A stretch of 64,000 nt of DNA from RQOF01 sp964461135 (GTDB lineage: Bacteria > Calditrichota > Calditrichia > RBG-13-44-9). The notes beneath the pieces were generated by a model. That model saw only the letters and a program-made list of their open reading frames with translations, was not told the origin of the DNA and ran no database searches. Positions 55,062 to 64,000 of this stretch are shown piece by piece. The translations under genes and the position numbers were made by a program. The DNA lies in NCBI GenBank assembly GCA_964461135.1, contig CAYWTB010000014.1, forward strand, positions 1 through 64,000, in the 5' to 3' direction. Within the stretch, counting starts at the first letter, position 1, and each line of letters opens with the position of its first letter.

Positions 55062-57047
55062 ATGATGACAGACGGACGAAAAAGAGTGGTGATTGAAGGT
55101 TTGAAACCCCGCATAGATGGGGGCCGTTTTCCTATCAAGCGGGTTGTAGGAGAACCGGTACGGGTGGAGGCGGATGTATTAGCAGACGGGCATGAAGAAG
55201 TGTCCGCGGTGTTGATGTACCGGCATAGCTCAGATGACGAATGGCGGGAAATACCAATGATGTTCACGGTCAATGATCGCTGGACGGCCAGTTTCATTCC
55301 GGTCAAAGTGGGGCGCTATTATTATACGGTGCAGGGATGGGTTGATAATTTTCTCACCTGGCAGAAGGATGTCAGCAAAAAAATCGATGCCGGTATGGAT
55401 GTGAGTGTGGATATGCAAATCGGTGCGGAGCTTTTGAATCAGGCGGCCGGGAGAGCTCCTCGGGAGAAAGCGGTCAATTTAAAACAGTGGGCTAAAAAAT
55501 TAAACAATTCAGAGAATACGGAGGGAGCGAGGCTTCTAGCTGTGGACGGTGATGTGGCTCAGGTTGCAGCACGTTACCCTGACCGGAGCTTGTCAGTAAC
55601 CTGGCCGGATGAACTGGCTGTTCTGGTAGATCGGCCCCGGGCCCGGTTCAGTACCTGGTATGAAATTTTTCCGCGCTCCTTCGGTAAGACTCCCGGAAAA
55701 CACGGTTCATTCAAAGATTGCGAAAAACTACTGCCGCGAATAGCCGATATGAGATTTGATGTGCTCTATCTGCCACCCATTCACCCCATCGGTAAAAAGA
55801 ATCGAAAAGGGAAAAATAATGCTGTTGTAGCCAAACCCGACGATCCCGGAAGTCCCTGGGCTATAGGATCATCCGAAGGAGGACACAAATCCATACATCC
55901 GCAGCTGGGAACCATGGACGATTTTCAGCGATTTGTGAAAAAGGCGACCAGCCACGGTCTGGAAGTGGCGCTGGATCTGGCCTTTCAGTGTGCACCTGAT
56001 CATCCTTATGTGAAGGTACATCCCGAGTGGTTCAAATGGCGTCCTGATGGAACGGTTCAGTATGCAGAAAATCCGCCCAAGAAATATCAGGACGTATTGC
56101 CCATAAAATTTGAAACGGAAAACTGGCAGGAGCTGTGGGAAGAACTTAAAAGTGTGGTCCTTTTCTGGATAGAGAAGGGCATTAGAATCTTCCGGGTGGA
56201 CAATCCTCATACCAAGCCTTTTGCTTTCTGGGAATGGTTAATATCAGACGTACGCGAAGCCTATCCGGATGTTATCTTTCTCTCTGAGGCTTTCACGCGT
56301 CCAAAGGTAATGTATCGCCTGGCAAAAACCGGATTTACCCAGTCTTATACTTACTTCACCTGGCGGAATACCAAATGGGAATTCATGGATTACATGAATG
56401 ATCTCACTAAAACAGAAGTCAGGGAAATTTTACGTCCCAATTTCTGGATCAATACACCCGATATTCTTCCGGAACATCTGCAGTTTGGCAACCGCAATAC
56501 CTTTATTATCCGTCTGATTCTGGCTGCCACCTTATCCTCCAATTATGGAATGTACGGACCGGCTTTCGAGCTGATGGAAAATGAACCGGTCCCTGGAAAA
56601 GAGGAATATCTGAACTCAGAGAAATATGAAATTAAAAACTGGGACCTGGATCGTCCTGGCCATCTGCGCGATATTATTAAAAAAGTAAATATAATCCGGC
56701 GGGAAAATACCGCACTGCAGGATAGCAATAATATTCAGTTTCTGAAGATTGAAAATGAATATCTGCTCGGATTCCTTAAAACGGATAAAAAAACATCCAA
56801 TACTATTCTGGTGCTGATAAACATGGATCCTTACGCCCACCAGGCCGGCAGAGTTACATTACCTCTGGAAGATTTGAATATCTCCGCCCGCCAGTCGTTT
56901 CTGGCGCATGAATTACTCACAGATACCAGGCTCTTCTGGCAGGGAGAAAACCATACGGTAACTATTGATCCCGATAGAATGCCGGCTCAAATCTACCGGA
57001 TACAGCGGCGGGTAAAACGGGAAAAAGATTTTGACTATTTCATGTAA
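55062..57047 (+). CDS. glgE: Alpha-1,4-glucan:maltose-1-phosphate maltosyltransferase
   Basis: 661 residues from ATG 55062 (alternatives 55047 and 55065). The N-terminal beta domain (about 1-185) is followed by a GH13 barrel: WYEIFPRSFG, DVLYLPPIHPIG, ALDLAFQCAPDHPY, nucleophile Asp380 in FRVDNPHTKP, acid Glu409 in LSEAFTRPKVM, and a C-terminal domain. The 29-residue spacing of nucleophile and acid equals that of characterised GlgE. It adds maltosyl units from maltose-1-phosphate to an alpha-glucan. Its partners lie on both sides: GlgM and TreS-maltokinase. Confidence 0.95.
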   Translation: MMTDGRKRVVIEGLKPRIDGGRFPIKRVVGEPVRVEADVLADGHEEVSAVLMYRHSSDDEWREIPMMFTVNDRWTASFIPVKVGRYYYTVQGWVDNFLTWQKDVSKKIDAGMDVSVDMQIGAELLNQAAGRAPREKAVNLKQWAKKLNNSENTEGARLLAVDGDVAQVAARYPDRSLSVTWPDELAVLVDRPRARFSTWYEIFPRSFGKTPGKHGSFKDCEKLLPRIADMRFDVLYLPPIHPIGKKNRKGKNNAVVAKPDDPGSPWAIGSSEGGHKSIHPQLGTMDDFQRFVKKATSHGLEVALDLAFQCAPDHPYVKVHPEWFKWRPDGTVQYAENPPKKYQDVLPIKFETENWQELWEELKSVVLFWIEKGIRIFRVDNPHTKPFAFWEWLISDVREAYPDVIFLSEAFTRPKVMYRLAKTGFTQSYTYFTWRNTKWEFMDYMNDLTKTEVREILRPNFWINTPDILPEHLQFGNRNTFIIRLILAATLSSNYGMYGPAFELMENEPVPGKEEYLNSEKYEIKNWDLDRPGHLRDIIKKVNIIRRENTALQDSNNIQFLKIENEYLLGFLKTDKKTSNTILVLINMDPYAHQAGRVTLPLEDLNISARQSFLAHELLTDTRLFWQGENHTVTIDPDRMPAQIYRIQRRVKREKDFDYFM

Positions 57048-57059
57048 ACAGGAACGGTG

Positions 57060-60000
57060 ATGGTAAAAATAATAAAAAAATTGGAGAATGATCCCCTCTG
57101 GTATAAAGATGCAATAATCTATGAAGTTCATATCAAATCATTTTTTGATAGTGAGGACGATGGGATTGGAGATCTGAAGGGACTGGTGGCCAATCTGGAT
57201 TATCTGGAGAGACTGGGTGTCACAGCCATCTGGATTCTCCCCTTTTATCCCTCCCCGCTGCGTGATGACGGTTACGATATTTCCGATTATTTCAGCATCA
57301 ATTCCGATTATGGAACTTTGCGGGATTTCAAATTACTTTTACGGGAAACCCATGGCCGCGGTATCCGGATAATCACAGAGCTGGTTATCAATCACACTTC
57401 TGATCAGCACCCCTGGTTTCAGAGAGCCCGCAGTTCTAAACCGGGCTCAGTGTGGCGCGATTTTTATGTATGGAGTGACACACCTGAAAAGTATAAAGAC
57501 GCCCGTGTTATTTTTAAGGATTTTGAATCGTCCAACTGGTCCTGGGATCCTGTGGCAAAAGCTTACTACTGGCACCGTTTCTATTCCCATCAACCGGATT
57601 TGAACTTTGATAATCCCAGGGTCCATAAGGAATTGTTCCGGGCTCTGGATTTCTGGTTTGAGTTGGGTGTGGATGGACTGCGGCTGGATGCGATTCCATA
57701 CCTGTACGAACGGGAAGGCACCAACTGTGAAAATTTGGATGAAACCCATTCCTTCCTGAAAAAGCTACGGAAACATGTGGATCAAAAATTCAAAAATCGT
57801 ATGCTACTGGCGGAGGCCAATCAATGGCCGGAAGATGCTGTGGCTTACTTTGGTGGAGGCGATGAATGTCATATGGCGTTCCATTTCCCGGTGATGCCCC
57901 GTTTATTTATGGCGGTTCAGATGGAAGACCGTTTTCCGGTGGTGGATATTCTGGAACAGACTCCGGAGTTACCCGAAACTTGCCAGTGGGCCATGTTTTT
58001 ACGCAACCATGATGAATTAACGCTGGAGATGGTTACAGATGAGGAACGGGATTATATGTACCGGGTATATGCACGGGATCCACGTGCACGGATTAATTTG
58101 GGAATTCGCCGTCGTCTGGCTCCGCTTCTGCACAATAACCGGCGCAAAATTGAATTAATGAATATTATCCTCTTTTCCCTTCCCGGCACCCCGGTGCTTT
58201 ATTATGGAGATGAAATCGGGATGGGGGATAATTATTATCTGGGTGATAGAGATGGTGTCCGGACACCCATGCAATGGAGTTCCGACCGTAATGCCGGCTT
58301 CTCAAATGCAAATCCTCATAAACTGTATCTTCCGATCATTATCGATCCGGAATATCATTTTGAAACCATAAATGTTGAAACCCAGGAGAGAAATCTATCA
58401 TCTCTCCTGTGGTGGATGAAGCGGGTCATCGCGATCCGGAAACTTTATAAAGCATTCAGCCGAGGAACCATTGAATTTCTCCATCCGGATAATTCAAAAG
58501 TACTGGCGTTCATCCGACATTATGAAAATGAAATTGTACTTGTTGTGATTAATTTGTCACGGTTTTCCCAGGTGGTTGAAATGAATTTACGCGAATTTTC
58601 CGGCCTGATTCCTACAGAGTTGTTCAGCCAGAATGACTTTCCCCGCATCAGGCATGATGATTACCTGCTGACCCCCGGGCCTTACGATCATTTCTGGTTT
58701 CTGCTGAGTCAGGAGAAAGTCCCCCGTGACGGTATGAAAAAAAGAGAAATTCCCCAGATTGAAGTGGAGGAAGGCTGGGAACAAATAGTTTCTAATGATT
58801 ACCGCAGCTTTTTGGAAAAAGAGGTACTCCCGGCTTACCTGCAGAACAGCCGGTGGTTTGGAGGGAAAGCACGAACCATCCGGAGCGTAAAAATTGGAAC
58901 CGATATTTCAAACCATACGGATAAAGCTTTCGGTCATTTATTATTTGTCGATGTAAAATACAGCCAGGGAAACCCCGAAACCTATTTTATACCCCTGTCT
59001 TTTGCTCAATATGAAGATGCCGCCAAAATAATTCGGGATTTTCCGCAATCTGTTCTGAGCCGGCTTAGCTGTAAAGAAGGGGAAGGTATCATCTTTGACA
59101 GCATGGCTTCTCCCCTGTTTCGTGACCGTATCCTGCAGCTGATTGACGGGCGTAAAAAAATAAAAGGTCCCTGGGGAGAATTTGTGGCCACCCGCGGAAA
59201 AACTTTTCGTTCTCTGCAACCGGAGAAAGAGAAAATCGAGTCCCGCTTACTGAAGGTGGAACAAAGTAATTCATCGGTACTTTACGGAACCAAATACTTT
59301 ATGAAGGTTTACCGGCGTATTGAGGAAGGCATTAATCCTGATCTGGAGGTTGTAAAATTCCTGACTGAAAACACCGGCTTTAAAAATATTCCGCCCTTTG
59401 CCGGATCTCTGGAAATTCACCGGAGAGGGGAAGATGTCATTATGCTGGCATTGCTGCAGGGATTTATTCAGAATGAAGGCAATGGATGGATACATACTTT
59501 AAATTCCCTCCGGTTATACTTTGACCAGGCCTTATCCAGAAAGAAGGAACTGGAGGAAACGTCTCTGAATCTGCCATCATATCTGGATTTAACCTTCGAT
59601 GATATACCGGCAATATTGCAGGAAAAAATTGGCCATTCGTATTTGGAAGAAACCCTGCTTCTGGGGAAACGGACTGCTGAAATGCATCAGGCCCTGGCAT
59701 CCGCCCGGAAAAATCCGGCCTTTGAACCCGAAAAATTTTCCCTGCTGTATCAGAGATCTGTTTATCAGAATATCCGTAACAATCTGAAGCAGCAGATGAG
59801 CCTGTTGGACAAATTGATGAACCGTTTACCCACGCAGGTTGGTGCCGAAGCGGAAAAAATTTTAAAAAGTCAGACGGACATACTGGAAAAATTGAAACTT
59901 TTAAACAGAAAAAAATTTGTAGCCAGTAAGATCAGAATTCATGGTGATTATCATCTAGGACAGGTTCTTTACACCGGTAAGGATTATATTATTATTGATT

Positions 60001-60392
60001 TTGAAGGTGAACCGGCCCACGCACCCGGCGAAAGAAGACTTAAATATTCTCCCCTCAGAGATGTTGCCGGGATGATCAGGTCGTTTCATTATGCAGCCTA
60101 CAGTGTATTGCTGCAATACCACGAGGCCCACCCGGAGAATTATACTTTGCTGGAAGAGTGGGTAGGGCACTGGTTTACCTGCATCGCCGGACTGTATCTC
60201 AAGAGCTATCTTGAAGAATTAAAGCTACCCGACCTAGTGCCTCAGGATCGAAATGATTTTGAGATTCTGCTGGATGCCCTGCTGTTGAATAAAGCCATTT
60301 ACGAACTGGGATATGAATTGAACAATCGTCCGGATTGGGTAATTATTCCCATCAAAGGAATTCAGGCAGCCATCAGTAATTTTGGCCGTTGA
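57060..60392 (+). CDS. treS: Trehalose synthase fused to maltokinase (TreS-Mak)
   Basis: 1110 residues from ATG 57060 (the GTG codon just before it is less likely). Residues 1 to about 545 are a GH13 trehalose synthase: nucleophile Asp210 in GLRLDAIPYLYE, Glu252 in LLAEANQWPED, and FLRNHDELT. Residues about 580-1110 are a Pep2-type maltokinase with NSRWFGGKAR, the kinase motif HGDYHLGQVL (Asp963) and IIIDFEGEPAHAPGERR. TreS interconverts trehalose and maltose; the kinase traps maltose as maltose-1-phosphate for GlgE. The fused form of this pair occurs in a range of bacteria. It starts 12 bases after glgE. Confidence 0.95.
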   Translation: MVKIIKKLENDPLWYKDAIIYEVHIKSFFDSEDDGIGDLKGLVANLDYLERLGVTAIWILPFYPSPLRDDGYDISDYFSINSDYGTLRDFKLLLRETHGRGIRIITELVINHTSDQHPWFQRARSSKPGSVWRDFYVWSDTPEKYKDARVIFKDFESSNWSWDPVAKAYYWHRFYSHQPDLNFDNPRVHKELFRALDFWFELGVDGLRLDAIPYLYEREGTNCENLDETHSFLKKLRKHVDQKFKNRMLLAEANQWPEDAVAYFGGGDECHMAFHFPVMPRLFMAVQMEDRFPVVDILEQTPELPETCQWAMFLRNHDELTLEMVTDEERDYMYRVYARDPRARINLGIRRRLAPLLHNNRRKIELMNIILFSLPGTPVLYYGDEIGMGDNYYLGDRDGVRTPMQWSSDRNAGFSNANPHKLYLPIIIDPEYHFETINVETQERNLSSLLWWMKRVIAIRKLYKAFSRGTIEFLHPDNSKVLAFIRHYENEIVLVVINLSRFSQVVEMNLREFSGLIPTELFSQNDFPRIRHDDYLLTPGPYDHFWFLLSQEKVPRDGMKKREIPQIEVEEGWEQIVSNDYRSFLEKEVLPAYLQNSRWFGGKARTIRSVKIGTDISNHTDKAFGHLLFVDVKYSQGNPETYFIPLSFAQYEDAAKIIRDFPQSVLSRLSCKEGEGIIFDSMASPLFRDRILQLIDGRKKIKGPWGEFVATRGKTFRSLQPEKEKIESRLLKVEQSNSSVLYGTKYFMKVYRRIEEGINPDLEVVKFLTENTGFKNIPPFAGSLEIHRRGEDVIMLALLQGFIQNEGNGWIHTLNSLRLYFDQALSRKKELEETSLNLPSYLDLTFDDIPAILQEKIGHSYLEETLLLGKRTAEMHQALASARKNPAFEPEKFSLLYQRSVYQNIRNNLKQQMSLLDKLMNRLPTQVGAEAEKILKSQTDILEKLKLLNRKKFVASKIRIHGDYHLGQVLYTGKDYIIIDFEGEPAHAPGERRLKYSPLRDVAGMIRSFHYAAYSVLLQYHEAHPENYTLLEEWVGHWFTCIAGLYLKSYLEELKLPDLVPQDRNDFEILLDALLLNKAIYELGYELNNRPDWVIIPIKGIQAAISNFGR

Positions 60393-60428
60393 ATCTAATG
60401 ACCGAATGAACAGGAGGATCTTTAGTAA

Positions 60429-62252
60429 ATGATCATCGGACCTTATTATACTGCTTCTGACAGAGTTGATTTTAAGGTATGGGCGCCCTTTCGTGAACGC
60501 GTGGATCTTCATCTAACGGGTTCGGATGATCGAATTATACCCATGGAAAAAGATACTATCGGATATTGGCAGGTGCAGCTGAAAAGTTCTCGGAAAGATA
60601 TCCGTTATTTTTTCCGCCTGGATGATGAGCTTGAAAGACCGGATCCGGCCTCACATTTTCAGCCGGATGGTGTACATACTTCATCTCAGGTAATTAATCA
60701 CCGCAGTTTTCAATGGTCAGATGCCCAATGGCGTGGCTTATCACTGCAGGAGATGGTGATTTATGAACTTCATGTGGGTACCTTTACCCGGGCCGGTACA
60801 TTTAAGGCTGTCATTGAGTTATTGCCCCACCTGAAGGAATTGGGTGTAAATGCCATCGAACTTATGCCGGTTGCCCAGTTTCCCGGCGAGCGTAATTGGG
60901 GATATGACGGAGTCTTCCCTTTTGCCGTGCAGAATTCCTATGGTGGCCCGGAAGGTCTTAAAACCCTGGTGAATGCCTGTCATCAGAATGGCTTTGCAAT
61001 TATCCTGGATGTGGTCTACAATCACCTGGGTCCGGAAGGAAATTATTTTCGTGATTTTGGACCCTATTTTACCCCTAAATATCGGACTCCCTGGGGAGAA
61101 GCGCTTAATTTTGACGATGCCTACAGTGATGATGTCCGTAACTTTTTCAATGAAAATGCCCTTTATTGGTTTCGTGAATTTCATATAGATGCTTTGCGGC
61201 TGGATGCCATCCATGCCATATTGGACAGGAGTGCTATCCCTTTCCTCCATGAACTGGCTCAAAAGATAGACACGTTTTCCCTGGAAAAGAGACGTAATAA
61301 TTACCTGATTGCCGAAAGTAATCTTAATGACTCCGGAATTGTTGTTTCCCCTGCAGAGGGGGGCTATGGTTTACATGCCCAATGGCTGGATGATTATCAT
61401 CATTCTTTATGGGCACTTCTAACCCGTGAAAAAAACGGATATTATATGGATTTTGGAACTCTTGATCAATACCGGAAAGCTCTGAAGGAGGGATTTGTTT
61501 ACAGCGGTCAGTATTCCGCGTTCAGGAAAAGGCGGCATGGAAACTCGTCTGAAAAAATAGATGCGTTCCGCTTTGTTGTTTTTGTTCAGAATCATGATCA
61601 GGTTGGTAACCGCATGCGTGGAGAAAGACTGTCAGAACTTGTCTGCTTTCCGGCTCTGAAGCTGGCAGCTACCGCCTGTATCCTCTCGCCCTATATTCCA
61701 ATGATATTTATGGGCGAAGAATATGCCGAACAAGCTCCTTTCCTGTATTTTATCGATCATGGGGATCCTGATCTGATTGAGGCTGTACGCCGGGGACGGA
61801 AAGAGGAATTCCGGGAATTCAGGTGGGAAGGCGAACCTCCTGATCCGCAGGATATCCGGACTTTTCTTAAATCTAAACTGAACTGGTCTCTGAAGGAAAA
61901 GGGTAAACATAAAATTCTTCTTCAATTTTACCGGGAACTGATTAACTTAAAGAAAGCCATTCCGGCTCTTTGTTCTTTGTCCAATAAAAGCCTTCAGATT
62001 AAATCTGACGAAGCCACCAAAATGCTGTTTATTCATCGCTGGTGGGAGGAGAGCAATGTTTTTTATGTGATGCATCTGGACGATAATCCGACTGAATTTA
62101 CGCTGGATTTACCGGCCGGCCGCTGGCATAAAATACTGGACGGCAGTGACAATCGCTGGGACGGACCGGGTTCCGACTTGCCGGATCATATGGACAGCCG
62201 GCAGGTGATAACAGCCCCGCCCTGGCAGGTTGTACTGTTTGAGAGGGAGTAA
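60429..62252 (+). CDS. treZ: Malto-oligosyltrehalose trehalohydrolase
   Basis: 607 residues from ATG 60429 (aggagg upstream, 36 bases after treS). An N-terminal immunoglobulin-like domain (DRVDFKVWAPFRERV) precedes the GH13 barrel: ELMPVAQFPGERNWGYDGV, nucleophile Asp259 in ALRLDAIHAI, acid Glu296 in LIAESNLN, and FVQNHDQVGNR. It cuts the trehalose unit from malto-oligosyltrehalose, the product of TreY, whose gene is downstream. Confidence 0.95.
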   Translation: MIIGPYYTASDRVDFKVWAPFRERVDLHLTGSDDRIIPMEKDTIGYWQVQLKSSRKDIRYFFRLDDELERPDPASHFQPDGVHTSSQVINHRSFQWSDAQWRGLSLQEMVIYELHVGTFTRAGTFKAVIELLPHLKELGVNAIELMPVAQFPGERNWGYDGVFPFAVQNSYGGPEGLKTLVNACHQNGFAIILDVVYNHLGPEGNYFRDFGPYFTPKYRTPWGEALNFDDAYSDDVRNFFNENALYWFREFHIDALRLDAIHAILDRSAIPFLHELAQKIDTFSLEKRRNNYLIAESNLNDSGIVVSPAEGGYGLHAQWLDDYHHSLWALLTREKNGYYMDFGTLDQYRKALKEGFVYSGQYSAFRKRRHGNSSEKIDAFRFVVFVQNHDQVGNRMRGERLSELVCFPALKLAATACILSPYIPMIFMGEEYAEQAPFLYFIDHGDPDLIEAVRRGRKEEFREFRWEGEPPDPQDIRTFLKSKLNWSLKEKGKHKILLQFYRELINLKKAIPALCSLSNKSLQIKSDEATKMLFIHRWWEESNVFYVMHLDDNPTEFTLDLPAGRWHKILDGSDNRWDGPGSDLPDHMDSRQVITAPPWQVVLFERE

Positions 62253-62256
62253 TTAT

Positions 62257-62844
62257 ATGAAACGATATATTTGCATTCATGGCCATTTTTACCAACCTTC
62301 CCGTGAAAACGCCTGGCTGGAAGAAATAGAGGTTCAGGATTCGGCCTATCCTTTTCATGACTGGAACGAAAGGATATCAAGAGAATGTTATGCTCCCAAT
62401 ACGGCTGCCAGGATTCTGGATGGTGAGAGCCGTATTGTGGATATTATCAATAACTACAGCCGGATCAGTTTCAACTTCGGTCCCACGCTGCTGTCCTGGC
62501 TGGAAAAATCGGATCCCGAAACTTACAAGGCGGTTCTGCAGGCAGACCGAGAAAGCCGGAAACGTTTCGCCGGCCATGGCTCCGCACCGGCCCAGGTTTA
62601 TAATCATATGATCATGCCCCTGGCCAATGAAAGGTTGCTTCGCATTACTGAAATAATTGAAAAACTGGAACAGTTAAATCTGGAATGTGACTACTGGGAA
62701 GCTCAGAATATTTTCTTTTTTATGCTCAAGCAAATTCATCCTGAAATGAAAAAGAAGGCTGATAAAGGAGACGAAAAGGCGGGACAGTGGTTGGCTAGTT
62801 TCCGTACACTGGGCCACAGCCTGAAAGTGAAGGTGGATGAATGA
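62257..62844 (+). CDS. Internally deleted GH57 (DUF3536) glycoside hydrolase
   Basis: 195 residues, ATG 62257 (gagaggga upstream). Residues 1 to about 125 match the start of large GH57 proteins of the DUF3536 branch: YICIHGHFYQPSREN, LEEIEVQDSAYPFHDWN, ISFNFGPTLLSWLE, GHGSAPAQVYNHMIMPLAN. Residues from about 126 match their extreme C-terminus: YWEAQNIFFFMLKQ ... WLASFRTLGHSLKV. About 550 middle residues, including the catalytic Glu and Asp, are absent, yet the two ends join in frame near 62625-62640. The stop overlaps the treY start (ATGA). It may be an inactive relic or a retained accessory protein. Confidence 0.7.
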   Translation: MKRYICIHGHFYQPSRENAWLEEIEVQDSAYPFHDWNERISRECYAPNTAARILDGESRIVDIINNYSRISFNFGPTLLSWLEKSDPETYKAVLQADRESRKRFAGHGSAPAQVYNHMIMPLANERLLRITEIIEKLEQLNLECDYWEAQNIFFFMLKQIHPEMKKKADKGDEKAGQWLASFRTLGHSLKVKVDE

Positions 62845-64000
62845 TCAGGCCGGTGGCAATCTATCGCCTGCAGTTAAATTCTAATTTTAATTTCAGAAAT
62901 GCCCGGAAAATTGTTGATTATCTTCAACGCCTGGGGATTTCTCATGTTTACGCCTCCCCCGTCCTGAAATCACGACCGGGAAGTCAGCACGGTTATGATG
63001 TGGTTGATCCTACCCGTATTGATCCGGAACTGGGTGAAGAGCAGGAGCTGAAGCAGCTGCTGGCGGATTTAAAGAAAATAGGGATGGGATGGATCCAGGA
63101 CATTGTACCCAATCACATGGCTTTTTCCAGTGAAAATATCATGCTGTATGATGTGCTGGAAAATGGACCATTCTCCCGTTATTATAATTTTTTTGATATC
63201 AATTGGGACCATCCCTATGAAAATATCCGGGGAAAAGTACTGGCTCCTTTTCTGGGTAAATTTTATGATGAATGCCTGGAAAGTGCCGAGTTAAAGCTGA
63301 AATACCACAAAAGGGGTTTAACACTCCATTATTATCAACATCTTTTTCCCATCCGTATCGAATCATATTCCGGGTTTTTCTCCTATCCTTTGCAGGAAAT
63401 CAGGAACAGACTGGGCGATAAACACCCCTATTTTATTAAATATGTGGGTGTTCTCAATGCCATAAAAAATATATCGGCACTTACCGAACAGAAAGAACGC
63501 TATGACCAGATATCTTTCATTAAAGAGATGATATGGGAGCTCAATAATGAAAATCCGGATATAAAAGACTGTATTCAGTCCACCATTAGATTTTATAATG
63601 GTAAGGCCGGGAAACCGGAGACTTTTGATCATCTTCACGAATTGATCGGAGAACAGTATTACCGCTTGTCCTTCTGGAAAGTAGGTACCGAAGAGATAAA
63701 CTACCGGCGCTTTTTTAATGTGAACGAGTTGATTTCCCTGAGAGCCGAAGAAAGAAAAGTTTTTTATACCACTCACCGGCTCATTCTGGATTTGTTAAAA
63801 GAAGGATTGCTGGATGGACTGAGAATTGATCATGTTGATGGGCTTCTCAACCCTACCGACTATTTGAATCTTCTGCGAAGCGAGATAAATAACCGATATC
63901 TGGTGGTCGAAAAAATATTGGAATTTGCAGAGAATTTGCCTCATTTCTGGCCGGTTCAGGGTACCACCGGTTATGATTTTCTCAATTATGTTAATGGGAT
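62841..64000 (+). CDS. treY: Malto-oligosyltrehalose synthase, partial (cut by the window end)
   Basis: Starts ATG 62841, four bases overlapping the GH57 remnant, and runs off the window after 386 codons. The N-terminus reads PVAIYRLQLNSNFNFRNARK; then YASPVLKSRPGSQHGYDVVDP, DIVPNHMAFS, and the nucleophile region DGLRIDHVDGL (Asp330). These are TreY landmarks. It turns the reducing end of a maltodextrin into a trehalosyl unit, which TreZ then releases. The full family length is about 700-950 residues, so roughly half is missing from the window. Confidence 0.93.
   Translation, partial: MIRPVAIYRLQLNSNFNFRNARKIVDYLQRLGISHVYASPVLKSRPGSQHGYDVVDPTRIDPELGEEQELKQLLADLKKIGMGWIQDIVPNHMAFSSENIMLYDVLENGPFSRYYNFFDINWDHPYENIRGKVLAPFLGKFYDECLESAELKLKYHKRGLTLHYYQHLFPIRIESYSGFFSYPLQEIRNRLGDKHPYFIKYVGVLNAIKNISALTEQKERYDQISFIKEMIWELNNENPDIKDCIQSTIRFYNGKAGKPETFDHLHELIGEQYYRLSFWKVGTEEINYRRFFNVNELISLRAEERKVFYTTHRLILDLLKEGLLDGLRIDHVDGLLNPTDYLNLLRSEINNRYLVVEKILEFAENLPHFWPVQGTTGYDFLNYVNG

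Overview
The window is about 48% G+C chromosomal DNA from a Gram-negative bacterium. The best fit is the FCB assemblage, in the neighbourhood of Calditrichota, KSB1 or Ignavibacteria. The evidence is a type-IX-secretion-style C-terminal domain (NYPNPFNPATTIPYTL...), a TonB-dependent receptor with a carboxypeptidase-like N-terminal domain, two TolC/RND export systems, and a Na+-translocating NADH:quinone reductase. Placement is inference; no rRNA or tRNA gene is visible.

Layout. (1) 1-850 is a gene graveyard: a frameshifted cytochrome c oxidase subunit I remnant and a frameshifted NAD-dependent epimerase tail. (2) 850-8700 holds accessory genes: a DUF1772 membrane protein, a quorum-quenching-type lactonase, a SnoaL-like protein, an SDR, a secreted S9 peptidase, an isoprenylcysteine-methyltransferase-like enzyme, a 52-residue acidic protein and a DUF2914 protein. 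(3) 8719-17291 (minus strand) is the nqrABCDEF operon, followed by a CBS-domain gene, apbE (FMN insertion), nqrM (Fe-site maturation) and a TrpF-like protein that lacks the catalytic cysteine. (4) 17987-24411 (minus) is a tetR-tolC-adaptor-RND operon with a palindromic operator. (5) 24526-34047 holds gcvP, an RRM protein, a broken secreted beta-propeller gene, a DltE-like SDR and a TGS GTPase. (6) 34048-45240 holds a lipoprotein, a YdeI-like protein, a lipoprotein/TonB-receptor pair, an MFS carrier, a KefB/KefF-type antiporter pair and a probable manganese CDF exporter. (7) 45361-51773 (plus) is a second tetR-tolC-adaptor-RND operon with a different operator. (8) 52069-53333 holds a 299-bp inverted-repeat element and a 4Fe-4S protein. 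(9) 53626-64000 (plus) is a compact alpha-glucan/trehalose cluster: GlgM-type glycosyltransferase, GlgE, TreS-maltokinase fusion, TreZ, an internally deleted GH57 gene, and TreY, which runs off the window.

How the genes fit together. NADH oxidation through NQR would give a sodium gradient. ApbE and NqrM downstream supply covalent FMN and the membrane Fe site. The trehalose cluster joins TreY/TreZ (trehalose from glucan ends) with TreS-maltokinase and GlgE/GlgM (trehalose to maltose-1-phosphate to glucan), so carbon can pass both ways between glucan and trehalose.

The less ordinary material lies between and inside the genes. There are three copies of a roughly 127-bp hairpin-bearing repeat, one with perfect 12-bp terminal inverted repeats. 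There is a 299-bp element with 13-bp perfect ends. Several pseudogenes are visible, and the GH57 gene has lost its catalytic core in frame yet keeps both ends. I see no CRISPR array, phage module or complete transposase gene.
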